A stretch of 64,000 nucleotides of DNA from Pseudonocardia ammonioxydans (GTDB lineage: Bacteria; Actinomycetota; Actinomycetes; Mycobacteriales; Pseudonocardiaceae): NCBI RefSeq assembly GCF_900115005.1, contig NZ_FOUY01000016.1, forward strand, positions 62,001-126,000, in the 5' to 3' direction. A program made the translations under genes and the position numbers. Of the stretch, positions 15,521 through 23,208 are shown piece after piece (the stretch's first letter is position 1; each line of letters starts with the position of its first letter). The notes beneath the pieces are model-generated. The model searched no databases. It was not told where the DNA came from and saw nothing but the letters and a program-made list of their open reading frames with translations.

Positions 15521-17850
15521 GCTGCCTCCTGCTGTGCGGTGGACGTGCCGGCCGGGGTGGTGACCGGGTCGACCCGGACCCCGGTGAGTTTCAGCTGCGG
15601 TTGCTTGGAGACCGGGTCCCATGCGGTCAGCGTGAGCTCGTTGGCGGCCTGCTCGCCGTAGTGGAACGGCACGAAGACGGTGCCCGGCCGTACCTCGGTG
15701 ATCCGTACCGGTGCCTCGATGCATCCGCGCGGGCTGGAGACCCGCACGGCGTCCCCGGCCACGACGCCGATCCGGCCGGCGTCGTCGGCGGACAGCTCCA
15801 CCCAGGCCCGCGGGGCGCTCCGTTCGAGCTCCGGCACCCGCCCGGTCTTCGTGCGGGTGTGGAAGTGCTGCACGGTCCGGCCGGTGATCAGCCGCAGCGG
15901 GAAGTCGGTGTCCGGGGACCCGGGCGGCGGAGTGTGCTCGACGGCCTTGAGCAGCGCCCGCCCGTCGGCCCGCAACGCGCGGTGCTGCTCGCGGGTGACG
16001 GTGGCGCCGGTCAGCAGGTCGTGGCCGTAGGTCTCGCAGCGGTCGGTGTCGGTGGTGAACACGGCATCGGTGTAGAGCCGCGCGGTCCCGGTCGGGGCCT
16101 CCTCGGTGACCGGCCACTGGATGCCCGAGTGGTGCCGCAACAGCTCGTAGGTCAGCGCGCTCTGGTCGCACGGACGACCGCGGGAGGCCCGGACCCACTC
16201 GGTGAACGCCTCCTCCGGGGTGCGCCACCACGGCAGGGGCCGCCCGGAGCGGGTCCGGAAGTCCATCCGGCGGGCGTAGTCGAGCCACAGGTCGAGATCG
16301 CTGCGGGCCTCCCCGGGCGGGTCGACCGCCTGCTCCGACAGGTGCACGGTGCGGTCGGCGTTGGTGAACGTGCCGGTCCGCTCCCCCCACAACGCGGCCG
16401 GGAACACGACGTCGGCCAGGGCCGTGGTCTCGGTCGGGTAGGCGTCGGAGACCACCACGAAGACGTCCTCGGAGGAGAGGATCTTCCGGATCCGGCCCAG
16501 GTCCGGCATCGACACCGCCGGGTTGGTGCCGGCGATCCACAGGAAGTTGATCGACCCCTGCTCGGCGTAGCGGAACAGCTGCATCGCGTGCGTGGGCGGC
16601 GACCAGTGCGGGATGGTGATGGGGTCGACGTCCCACAGCTCGGCGAGCTCGTCGACGTGGGCCTCGTTGTCCCAGTTGCGGAACCCGGGCAGGTCGCCGT
16701 CGGCGCCGCACTCCCGGTTGTTCTGCGCGGTCGGCTGCCCGTTCATCTGCAGCACGCCCGCGCCCGGACGGCCGATCATCCCGCGCAGCAGGTGCAGGTT
16801 GTTCACGCCGACGGCCGCCGCCGTGGCCTGGTGGGACTGGTAGAAGCCCTGCAGCACCGTCGACAACGGGGCGCGGGCGTCGGCGAAGAGGTCCGCCGCG
16901 GCCTGCAGGTCGGCCGGGTCGATCCCGCAGATCTCGCCCACCCGGGCCGGGTCGTAGGGCTCCACCACCGCGGCCAGCTCGTCGTGACCGATCGTGTGTG
17001 CCCGCACCCAGTCGTGGTCGACGGCGCCCCGGTGGATCAGCGCCCGGGTGAGCCCGTTGACCAGGGCGACGTTCGTACCGGGCCGGACCGGCAGGTGCAC
17101 CGTCGCGCGGCGGGCCACCTCGGTGCGCCGCGGGTCGACGCAGACCAGCGCCGGCGGGTCGGGCCCGTCGAGCCGGTCGAGCATCCGCGCCCACAGCACG
17201 GTCTGGGTCTCGGCGACGTTGTGTCCGAACAGGAACAACGCGTCGCAGTGCTCGATGTCGTCGTAACTGCCCGGCTGCCCGTCGGCGCCGAAACTCTCCT
17301 TCATCGACGCCGCCGCGGTCGCCGTGCACAGCCGGGTGTTGCCGTCCATGTGCGGGGTCCCGAGCCCGGCCTTCCCGATGACGCCGAGCGTGTAGTACTC
17401 CTCGGCCATCAGCTGGCCGGAGGTGTAGAAGCCGTGCGAGAGCCCGCCACGGCGTTCCAGCAGCGAGCGGGACCGCTCGACGACCGCCCGCATCGCGGTG
17501 TCGTGGTCGACCTCGACCAGGTGGCCGTCGTCGTCGCGCAGCAGCGGCTTCGTGAGCCGGTCCCGGTCGGTGGCCTTCCAGCCGTAGAGGCCCTTGGGGC
17601 CCAGCCGGCCACGGTTGACCCGGTCGTCGGCGCGGCCACGGACCCCGACGATCTCGTCGTCGATCACTCCGATGTCCAGGCCGCACCCGTTGCTGCACAA
17701 CACGCAGGCCGAACGCACCCAGCGTTGCACGTCCTCGGCCCGCACCCCGTCACGCAGGTGCTGGTCCACCCGCTCGGGCCAGGCGGTGCCCGCCGCGTGC
17801 GGGGTGCGCGGGCCCCACGGGTCCCGGATGCGGTCGTCCTGATCGGTCAT
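15511..17850 (-). CDS. Molybdopterin oxidoreductase (assimilatory nitrate reductase/formate dehydrogenase-like)
   Basis: 779 residues of the DMSO-reductase superfamily. An N-terminal Fe-S motif gives C49, C52 and C56 (CVLCSNGC), but the expected fourth cysteine before PKG is glycine (G84 in NRGRLGPKGLYGW). The predicted Mo ligand is C175 in GNTRLCTATA, placing it with Nas/Nap/FDH rather than DMSO reductase. The C-terminus has the dinucleotide-binding domain (LRLITGRTVQHFHTRTKTG). No signal peptide, so cytoplasmic. It resembles actinobacterial assimilatory nitrate reductase-like proteins, but no nitrite reductase or transporter gene is nearby, so nitrate is uncertain. Confidence 0.88.
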   Translation of the reverse strand: MTDQDDRIRDPWGPRTPHAAGTAWPERVDQHLRDGVRAEDVQRWVRSACVLCSNGCGLDIGVIDDEIVGVRGRADDRVNRGRLGPKGLYGWKATDRDRLTKPLLRDDDGHLVEVDHDTAMRAVVERSRSLLERRGGLSHGFYTSGQLMAEEYYTLGVIGKAGLGTPHMDGNTRLCTATAAASMKESFGADGQPGSYDDIEHCDALFLFGHNVAETQTVLWARMLDRLDGPDPPALVCVDPRRTEVARRATVHLPVRPGTNVALVNGLTRALIHRGAVDHDWVRAHTIGHDELAAVVEPYDPARVGEICGIDPADLQAAADLFADARAPLSTVLQGFYQSHQATAAAVGVNNLHLLRGMIGRPGAGVLQMNGQPTAQNNRECGADGDLPGFRNWDNEAHVDELAELWDVDPITIPHWSPPTHAMQLFRYAEQGSINFLWIAGTNPAVSMPDLGRIRKILSSEDVFVVVSDAYPTETTALADVVFPAALWGERTGTFTNADRTVHLSEQAVDPPGEARSDLDLWLDYARRMDFRTRSGRPLPWWRTPEEAFTEWVRASRGRPCDQSALTYELLRHHSGIQWPVTEEAPTGTARLYTDAVFTTDTDRCETYGHDLLTGATVTREQHRALRADGRALLKAVEHTPPPGSPDTDFPLRLITGRTVQHFHTRTKTGRVPELERSAPRAWVELSADDAGRIGVVAGDAVRVSSPRGCIEAPVRITEVRPGTVFVPFHYGEQAANELTLTAWDPVSKQPQLKLTGVRVDPVTTPAGTSTAQQEAAWD

Positions 17851-17859
17851 CCCGGAGCC

Positions 17860-17884
17860 CTACCCGGGTGGACGTGCTCCACAC
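17860..17884 (-). promoter_or_regulatory. Candidate GGGTAG-type promoter for the molybdoenzyme operon
   Basis: Minus strand GTGTGG, 13-base spacer, GGGTAG. It ends 9 bases before ATG 17850, implying a leaderless or near-leaderless mRNA. Confidence 0.45.
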
Positions 17885-17897
17885 CGGACCACCCGGG

Positions 17898-18227
17898 TCA
17901 GCGGCCGAGTGCGGAGCGCAGCTCGTCCTTGGACATCGACGAGCGCCCGGAGACCCCGGCCCGCTTCGCGTCCTGGTAGAGCTGGTCCTTGGTCTGCCCC
18001 TTCGGGCCCTCGCGGCGCCCGGAGCGCTTGCCACCGCGGTGCTCGGGCGAGACGTCCTTGGTCGAGGTCGAGCTCGCCTGGCGGGACTCGCCCTCCTGCG
18101 CACGGTCCTTGTTCACCGTGCGGGCGGCGATCTCCTTGGCCCGCTTCTCCGAGGAGCCGCGCTCCTCGGTCTGCTCCTTGATGTGCTCGTACTGACGTTC
18201 CCGCTTGTCACTCCATGCCTGCGGCAC
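17898..18227 (-). CDS. Small basic 'plasmid stabilization'-type protein
   Basis: 109 residues from GTG 18227, with GGAGGTGA just upstream. It is very hydrophilic and charged (WSDKRERQYEHIKEQTEERG, AKEIAARTVNKDRA) and ends in a short SAP/Rho-N-like segment (TKDQLYQDAKRAGVSGRSSM). Homologues are widely annotated as plasmid stabilization proteins, a name with little experimental support. A DNA- or RNA-associated role is likely. The upstream GGGTAC box suggests stress control (inference). Confidence 0.8.
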   Translation of the reverse strand: MPQAWSDKRERQYEHIKEQTEERGSSEKRAKEIAARTVNKDRAQEGESRQASSTSTKDVSPEHRGGKRSGRREGPKGQTKDQLYQDAKRAGVSGRSSMSKDELRSALGR

Positions 18228-18265
18228 GATGTCACCTCCGAAACGGGGTCCTGTTCGCGCGATGA

Positions 18266-18290
18266 GTACCCGGCCCTCGGCCGGTCACAC
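18266..18290 (-). promoter_or_regulatory. Candidate GGGTAC-type promoter for the small basic protein
   Basis: Minus strand GTGTGA, 13-base spacer, GGGTAC, 39 bases before the GTG at 18227. It has the same -35-like box and spacing as the site at 23182-23206. Confidence 0.45.
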
Positions 18291-18557
18291 ACCCGGACGG
18301 GCTGCGGGGGATCCGGACGGGCGCGGGATGTCACCGAACTCCATGAACCAGCGGCGCCGCTCGAGCAGGGCGTCGATGTCGTCGAGGATGCGCCGGCGCC
18401 CGGCGGGGGCCAGGTTCGGTGACCTCAGGTCCGCGCTGAGCTTGCCGAGGACGCGGTCGACGGCGGCGAGGGTGGGCACGTGGTGTCCACCGCGGCCGGG
18501 AGCGGAGCGGACGGTGTCGGCTTCCCGCTGCTGATCGGTGATCGTGGAGGGCGTCAT
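18285..18557 (-). CDS. Hypothetical protein, 90 residues
   Basis: Read from ATG 18557 (MTPSTITDQQREADTV). The C-terminal half is helical and charged (LAAVDRVLGKLSADLRSPN, RRRILDDIDALLERRRWF). I do not recognise it. Codon use is like that of neighbouring genes. Upstream, on its promoter side, lies the 61-bp hairpin repeat array. Its stop codon overlaps the -35-like box of the next gene's promoter. Confidence 0.6.
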   Translation of the reverse strand: MTPSTITDQQREADTVRSAPGRGGHHVPTLAAVDRVLGKLSADLRSPNLAPAGRRRILDDIDALLERRRWFMEFGDIPRPSGSPAARPGV

Positions 18558-18687
18558 GGCCTCCGTGTCCCTTCGTGCTGTTGCCGTCCCGGCGGCTGCC
18601 GGGGCATGTGGACCGCGATACCACCGGTGCCCCGGCCCAAACGGTCCGGTCGTCGGCATCCCCGTGACGGGCCCGCCGGGTTCGGGA

Positions 18688-19240
18688 GGGCGAGAGCGTG
18701 CACCTCGCCCGGCCCGCCCCCGTCGATCAGCACACTCTCGCCCGCGGCGGAGCAAGACCGTGCGCCTCGCCGGGCCGTACCAGTCGATCAGCACGCTTCC
18801 GCCCGCGGCAGGGCAGGACCGTGCAACTCGCCGGACAGCGCCCGCCGATCAGGACGCTGTCGCCCGCGACAGGGCGAGAACGTGCACCTCACCCGGCCCG
18901 CCCCTGTCGATCAGCACCGTTCCGCCCGCAGCAGGGCACGACCGTGCAACTCATCCGGCCCCCGCCTGTCGATCAGCACCGTCCCGCCCGCGACGGGGCG
19001 ACAACGTGCATCTCGCCCGGCCGCTCCTGTCGATCAGCGCACTTCCGCCCTTGGTGGGGCGGGAACGTGCAACTCGTCGAGCAGCGCCTGTCGATCAGCA
19101 CAGTTCCGCCCGCGGCAGGGCGAGACCGTGCACCTCACCCGGCCCGCGACTGTCGATCAGCACGCTGTCGCCCGGGGGCGGGCGCGCGACGCGGCGCGGC
19201 CTGTCGATCAGCGCCTTTCCGCCCGCAGCGTGCGAGGCGC
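18688..19240. repeat. Tandem array of nine 61-62-bp hairpin-containing repeats
   Basis: The conserved block TCGATCAG (one base changed in the third copy) starts at 18723, 18784, 18845, 18907, 18969, 19030, 19091, 19153 and 19204; the first eight are spaced 61, 61, 62, 62, 61, 61 and 62 bases, the last 51. Each full unit has a 34-base imperfect dyad (for example 19098-19131) with arms of the form GCACnGTnnCGCCC and GGGCGnnACnGTGC around a 6-base loop, then about 27 bases of less conserved linker (CTC-CCGG-CC-GCCTG). The period is not a multiple of three, so it is not coding. The copies at both ends are degenerate. This fills the 688-base gap between the 90-residue gene and the PfkB-kinase gene. 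Confidence 0.9.
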
Positions 19241-19245
19241 AGGGG

Positions 19246-20175
19246 TCACTCGAGCGGCTCCAGGCCGACCCGGCCGGCCAGCACCTCGACCGTGTCCGGG
19301 CTGCCGGTGCCCAGCCCGTGCCGGACGACGTTCAGCGCCCCGCAGGCCGCGCCGATCCGCAGCGCGGTCTCCCAGTCGTCGCCCGCCGCGAGCCGGGCGG
19401 TCATCCCCGCGGTCTGCGAGTCGCCGGCACCGCGGGGTTCGGCGGCCACGACCGGCGGCGGGGTCACCACCAGCACCCGCTCGCCGTCGTAGGCCAGGGC
19501 CGGCTCCCCCGCCCGGCTCACCAGCACCCGCCGCGCGCCGTGCCCGTGCAGGTCGCGCAGCGCGGGCACCAGGTCCTCGAGTCCGGTCGACGCGGCGTGC
19601 CCGTGCTCGACCAGCTCGTCGTCGGCCACCTTCAGCAGGTCCACACCGGCGTCGACGACCGCCTCCAGCAGCGCGCCGGACAGGTCGGCGACGACCCGGG
19701 CACCGTTCGCGGCGAGATCGCGCGCGAGCCGCCGGTAGAGCGAGGCGGGGACCACCGACTCGGCCTGCGGCCCGGACAGCAGCACGGTGCCGCGCTCGAG
19801 GCCGGAGGCCAGTGTCAGCTCGTAGAGGCCGTCGAGTTCGTGGCGGTCCAGCGGCGCCGCGTCGTCGGTGGCGATCTCGACGCGCTCGGCACCCGTGCGC
19901 CGGTCGTGCACGTAGCCGCCGTTGCGGGTGGCGGAGTGCACGGTCCGCAGCTCGACGCCGTCGATCGCGATCAGCCGCTCCAGCAGGTGCCCGGTCTCGC
20001 CGCCGAGCGCCGCGCACAGGCACACCGACGACCCGAGCGAGGCCAGCATCCGCGCCTGCCAGACGCCCTGCCCACCGGCGTGCACGTGCAGCTCGGCCGA
20101 CCCGGCTCGGTCCTCGACCGTCACCGTGACGATCGGGGACGGGGCGAGCACCGTGATCTGCGGGCGGGCGGTCAC
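19246..20175 (-). CDS. PfkB-family sugar kinase (1-phosphofructokinase-like)
   Basis: 309 residues from GTG 20175, overlapping the surE stop as GTGA. The C-terminal anion hole and catalytic base are in PRGAGDSQTAGM, and the N-terminal sugar-binding motif is HAGGQGVWQARMLASLG, as in FruK/LacC-type kinases. It should phosphorylate a sugar or sugar phosphate with ATP. Coupling with a SurE nucleotidase suggests a joint role in turnover of phosphorylated metabolites (inference); the substrate is unknown. The hairpin array begins directly after its stop. Confidence 0.85.
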   Translation of the reverse strand: MTARPQITVLAPSPIVTVTVEDRAGSAELHVHAGGQGVWQARMLASLGSSVCLCAALGGETGHLLERLIAIDGVELRTVHSATRNGGYVHDRRTGAERVEIATDDAAPLDRHELDGLYELTLASGLERGTVLLSGPQAESVVPASLYRRLARDLAANGARVVADLSGALLEAVVDAGVDLLKVADDELVEHGHAASTGLEDLVPALRDLHGHGARRVLVSRAGEPALAYDGERVLVVTPPPVVAAEPRGAGDSQTAGMTARLAAGDDWETALRIGAACGALNVVRHGLGTGSPDTVEVLAGRVGLEPLE

Positions 20176-20942
20176 CGGGCCGCCCCGACCGGCAGGGCGG
20201 GCGGCGTGACCTCGCGCAGGCCGCCGAGCGCGGTGAGCGTCGGGTGGCCCGCCGCGAGCAGCGCCCGGTCGGCACCCGGCTCGGCCGGACGGTCGGTCCC
20301 GACCTCGCGCAGCAGCACACCGTCCACTCCGGACTCCTCGACCAGGGTCCGCACCGTGCCCTCCGCGTCGAGCGGGGCGGTACGCAGCTCGCGGTGCTCG
20401 TCGGCGGGCCGGTCCGGCACGTTGAGCGAGTAGGTGGACCCGGCCGCGGCGTCGCGCAGCAGCGGCAGGACCGTGCCGACGTGCTCGCGCACGGCGTCCC
20501 AGTGCTCGGGCTCGGTCCCGCCGAGCGGCACGTCCAGCGACACCGCCAGCCCCCGGGCGCCGAACTGTCCCGCGGTGAGCGCCGCGCCCACGGTGCCCGA
20601 GTGCAGGATCGCGCGCCCCACGTTGGCACCGCGGTTGATGCCCGAGAGCACCAGCTCCGGGGGCGGGTCGAGCCAGCCACCCAGCGCGAGGACGACGATG
20701 TGCGCCGGTGCGGCACGCACGGCGTGCGCGGGTGCCCCGGCCAGCGTGGGGCGCTCCTCGGTCACGGTGCGTCCCTGTTCCTGCACGGCGGTCACCGCGG
20801 CCGACGCGCCGGAGTACTGCCGGTCCGGGGCGGCGACCACGACGTCGAGTCCGGCACCGGCGGCCACATCGGCCAGCATCGCCAGCCCGGGCGAGTCGAT
20901 TCCGTCGTCGTTGGTCACGAGAGCTCGGGGGACTGAGGTCAC
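20172..20942 (-). CDS. surE: SurE 5'/3'-nucleotidase
   Basis: 256 residues. The metal-binding NDDG motif is near the N-terminus (ALVTNDDGIDSPG), followed by the SGAS serine region and SGINRGANVG with the third metal-binding Asn. HSGTVGAALTAG completes the family core. It dephosphorylates nucleoside monophosphates and similar substrates in the cytoplasm. GTG 20942 was chosen because a GGGTAC-type promoter element ends 9 bases upstream, fitting a near-leaderless mRNA. It is coupled to the PfkB kinase. Confidence 0.92.
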   Translation of the reverse strand: MTSVPRALVTNDDGIDSPGLAMLADVAAGAGLDVVVAAPDRQYSGASAAVTAVQEQGRTVTEERPTLAGAPAHAVRAAPAHIVVLALGGWLDPPPELVLSGINRGANVGRAILHSGTVGAALTAGQFGARGLAVSLDVPLGGTEPEHWDAVREHVGTVLPLLRDAAAGSTYSLNVPDRPADEHRELRTAPLDAEGTVRTLVEESGVDGVLLREVGTDRPAEPGADRALLAAGHPTLTALGGLREVTPPALPVGAAR

Positions 20943-20950
20943 GCACCGGG

Positions 20951-20975
20951 GTACCCACGACCGGGCGACGGACAC
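20951..20975 (-). promoter_or_regulatory. Candidate GGGTAC-type promoter for surE-kinase
   Basis: Minus strand GTGTCC, 13-base spacer, GGGTAC, ending 9 bases before GTG 20942. Confidence 0.45.
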
Positions 20976-20988
20976 ATCGCCCGCGGCG

Positions 20989-21014
20989 GCATCGACCACC
21001 CGCGCGCCGGGTAG
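20989..21014 (+). promoter_or_regulatory. Candidate GGGTAG-type promoter for the DUF3140 gene
   Basis: GCATCG, 14-base spacer, GGGTAG, ending 9 bases before ATG 21024. It is back to back with the surE element; the -35-like box is weak. Confidence 0.35.
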
Positions 21015-21023
21015 CCGGGTGGC

Positions 21024-21371
21024 ATGTCCGAACACGTCGACGACGCGCTGTGGGACGAGTTCCACCGCGTGGTGAACATGTCCGCCCGCGAGCTCGACGA
21101 GTGGCTCGCCACCGACGCCGCGGGCGAGGAGAGCGAGCCGGACCCGAAGCAGCGGGCCACGCCCGACGGGCGCCGGGTGCTCGACATCCTCCGCAAGCGC
21201 CGCGGTGACCTCACCCGCGACGACGCGGAGACGATGCGGGCGGTCGTCGACCACGTGCACGAGGCCCGCCGGGACGACCTGGAGCCCGTGGCGGGCGATG
21301 CCGCCTGGCGACGCGACCTCATGCGGATCGGGCACGACCCGCTCGAACCGCCGGAGGGGCGCCGGGGCTGA
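21024..21371 (+). CDS. DUF3140 family protein
   Basis: 115 residues, soluble and acidic. The family pattern LWDEFHRVVNMSARELDEWL opens the protein, followed by GRRVLDILRKRRGDLT and a Trp-containing C-terminus (AAWRRDLMRIGHDPL). DUF3140 proteins are common in actinobacteria and lack an assigned function; some homologues are called DNA-binding proteins without proof. It is divergent from surE. Confidence 0.85.
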   Translation: MSEHVDDALWDEFHRVVNMSARELDEWLATDAAGEESEPDPKQRATPDGRRVLDILRKRRGDLTRDDAETMRAVVDHVHEARRDDLEPVAGDAAWRRDLMRIGHDPLEPPEGRRG

Positions 21372-21401
21372 CCGGCTCCGTCCGCCTCGGGCACCTCCAC
21401 C

Positions 21402-21426
21402 GGTTGAGCGCCACCCGGGCGGGTAC
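21402..21426 (+). promoter_or_regulatory. Candidate GGGTAC-type promoter for udgX
   Basis: GGTTGA, 13-base spacer, GGGTAC, about 80 bases upstream of the udgX start and 9 bases before a 24-codon open frame. Confidence 0.4.
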
Positions 21427-21435
21427 CCGCCCGCC

Positions 21436-21510
21436 ATGCCGACCGGACCGACGCACGCCCCGCACGCTCCCGGAACCGCCCGGGCCACCGCGCCGCCGGC
21501 CGGCCGGTGA
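21436..21510 (+). CDS. Possible 24-residue leader peptide upstream of udgX
   Basis: ATG 21436 opens a short frame whose TGA overlaps the GTG start of udgX (GTGA). It starts 9 bases after a GGGTAC box, like other near-leaderless starts here. The peptide is Pro/Ala/Thr-rich and has no recognisable family. It may only serve translational coupling, or be chance. Confidence 0.3.
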   Translation: MPTGPTHAPHAPGTARATAPPAGR

Positions 21511-22157
21511 GCGGCGTGGCCACCCGGGCCGAGGGAGCACAGGCCTACCTGCCCGGCCGCGGCGGGCTCCCGGCGCTGCGCGAGGCGGTCGAGGGGTGCC
21601 GGGGCTGCCCGCTGTACCGCGACGCGACGCAGGCCGTGTTCGGCGCGGGCCCGGCCGGCGCGCGGCTGTTGCTGGCCGGCGAGCAGCCCGGCGACGTGGA
21701 GGACCGGCGCGGCTCGCCGTTCGTCGGCCCGGCCGGACGGGTGCTCGACGACGCGCTGGAGGCTGCGGGCATCGCCCGCGAGGAGGCGTACCTGACCAAC
21801 GTGGTGAAGCACTTCAAGTTCCGCCGCGACGAGCGCGGCACCCGGCGGATCCACCGCACACCGAGCCGCACCGAGGTGGTGGCCTGCCGGCCGTGGCTGG
21901 ACGCCGAGATCCGCGAGGTCGACCCGGAGGTCGTGGTGTTCCTCGGCGCGACCGCGGCCAAGGCGGTGCTCGGCCCGCAGTTCCGCGTCACCCGCGAGCG
22001 CGGGAACCTGCTCACGCTGCCCGAGGACGCCGCGGGCGGTGCCGGGCGCTCGGCGCTGGCGACCGTGCATCCGTCGTCCGTGCTGCGTTCCGACGACGAG
22101 CAGCGCCGCGCGGCGTTCGACGCCCTGGTCGAGGACCTGCGCGTGGTGGCCCGCTGA
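21507..22157 (+). CDS. udgX: UdgX-type uracil-DNA glycosylase
   Basis: 216 residues. It has the family-4-like N-terminal Fe-S cysteines C31 and C34 (CRGCPLY), motif A GEQPGD (58-63) and the UdgX-specific R-loop RRIH (113-116), in which H116 is expected to form a covalent bond to the DNA at the uracil site. Motif B is HPSSVLR (188-194). C127 and possibly H102 (VVKHFKF) complete the cluster ligands. UdgX differs from normal repair glycosylases by staying attached to DNA. GTG 21516 is an alternative start. Confidence 0.88.
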   Translation: MSGVATRAEGAQAYLPGRGGLPALREAVEGCRGCPLYRDATQAVFGAGPAGARLLLAGEQPGDVEDRRGSPFVGPAGRVLDDALEAAGIAREEAYLTNVVKHFKFRRDERGTRRIHRTPSRTEVVACRPWLDAEIREVDPEVVVFLGATAAKAVLGPQFRVTRERGNLLTLPEDAAGGAGRSALATVHPSSVLRSDDEQRRAAFDALVEDLRVVAR

Positions 22158-22168
22158 GCCGGGATGGC

Positions 22169-22615
22169 TCAGCGTTGTTTCGGGATGATGCTGATCGTGC
22201 CGGAGCGTTCCAGGATCGCGTAGTCGATCTCGTCGCCGTTGCGGAGCCCCTGGCCGGTCCGGGCCTCCTGCAGGACCTCCTCCATGCTGATGTGGTGGCG
22301 GCGCATCGTCTCGTCCAGCCGCTGCCCACGCTCGATCAGCACCACCGGAGCGCCGTCGAGGGTCCGGCCGACCCGCGGGAAACGCCAGCCCAGGAAGTCC
22401 GCGACCCGGTCCAGCCCGACCAGGGTCACGATCACCAGGACCGCCATGGTGACCGAGTAGTCCTCGCCGAGCAGGGCCTGCTGGGTGGCCTCGGAGACGA
22501 TCAGCAGCAGGACCAGGTCGAACGTCGTCACCTGGGCCATGCTCCGCCGGCCGATCGCCCGGAAGATGATCAGCAGGGCCAGGTAGACCAGCGCGGCCCG
22601 CAGGATCGCGTCCAT
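22169..22615 (-). CDS. DUF421 (YetF-like) membrane protein
   Basis: 148 residues from an ATG preceded by GGGAGGGAG. Three N-terminal membrane helices (RAALVYLALLIIFRAIG, TFDLVLLLIVSEATQQALLG, AVLVIVTLVGLDRVADFLGW) are followed by a cytoplasmic domain with GAPVVLIERGQ and LRNGDEIDYAILERSGTISI. This is the short form of the DUF421/YetF family, whose function is unclear. It is in one unit with the following 171-residue gene, 15 bases away. Confidence 0.88.
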   Translation of the reverse strand: MDAILRAALVYLALLIIFRAIGRRSMAQVTTFDLVLLLIVSEATQQALLGEDYSVTMAVLVIVTLVGLDRVADFLGWRFPRVGRTLDGAPVVLIERGQRLDETMRRHHISMEEVLQEARTGQGLRNGDEIDYAILERSGTISIIPKQR

Positions 22616-22630
22616 CCGTCGCTCCCTCCC

Positions 22631-23146
22631 TCAGGGGTACACGAGCTGCCAGAACCCGATCGGTTCCCCGCCCGGGACGCCGACCGCGCCGCGCAGCAGC
22701 CCGACCTCGTCGGGCCGGAGCTGGAGCACGACGGTGACCGGGTCCGGCCCGCTGACCGCGAACTCGAGCAGCGCGCGGTCGCCGGACGTGGTCCACCGGA
22801 CCGGTTGCGGCTGTACCTGCTGCACCCGCACCTGGGACAGGTACGCCGCGGAGATCCAGAACGCCGCGGTGCCGTCACGGCCCGGGCCGGGACGGACCTG
22901 CACCCGCAGGTCGGTGTCGCCGGCGTAGCGGGTGAAGCGTTCGTGCTCGAGCCGGACCAGGCCGGCCGGGTCGGTGGCGCTCACCCGGCTGAGCGGCCCC
23001 GGCCCGAACAGGCCGGCGAGCGCGGCGAGCACGAGTACCGCGAGCACCGCCCACGCCACCCGCTGCACGGCCCCCGCCCGGCGCTGCCGGACAGGGTCCC
23101 GCGGCACGTGCCCGCCGTCCCCGAGCTCCCGCTCCGACCCGCTCAC
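22631..23146 (-). CDS. Single-span membrane protein of unknown function
   Basis: 171 residues from GTG 23146. A basic cytoplasmic N-terminus is followed by one helix (VAWAVLAVLVLAALAGLFG, about residues 30-48) and an extracytoplasmic beta-rich domain (LVRLEHERFTRYAGDTDLRV, WTTSGDRALLEFAVSGPDPV). I do not recognise the family. Its close linkage to DUF421 suggests they act together in the membrane (inference). Confidence 0.75.
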   Translation of the reverse strand: MSGSERELGDGGHVPRDPVRQRRAGAVQRVAWAVLAVLVLAALAGLFGPGPLSRVSATDPAGLVRLEHERFTRYAGDTDLRVQVRPGPGRDGTAAFWISAAYLSQVRVQQVQPQPVRWTTSGDRALLEFAVSGPDPVTVVLQLRPDEVGLLRGAVGVPGGEPIGFWQLVYP

Positions 23147-23181
23147 CGCACCCGTCCCCGACCGTCCGATCAGCGATCCGG

Positions 23182-23206
23182 CTACCCCGCGGGCGGGGCG
23201 TCACAC
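23182..23206 (-). promoter_or_regulatory. Candidate GGGTAG-type promoter for the DUF421 unit
   Basis: Minus strand GTGTGA, 13-base spacer, GGGTAG, ending 36 bases before GTG 23146. It lies between the LuxR-type gene's stop and this unit. Confidence 0.45.
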
Positions 23207-23208
23207 CC

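Noticed and set aside
18688..19240. CRISPR array
   Set aside because: The intervals between hairpins are themselves conserved, units degenerate at both ends and no cas genes are present.
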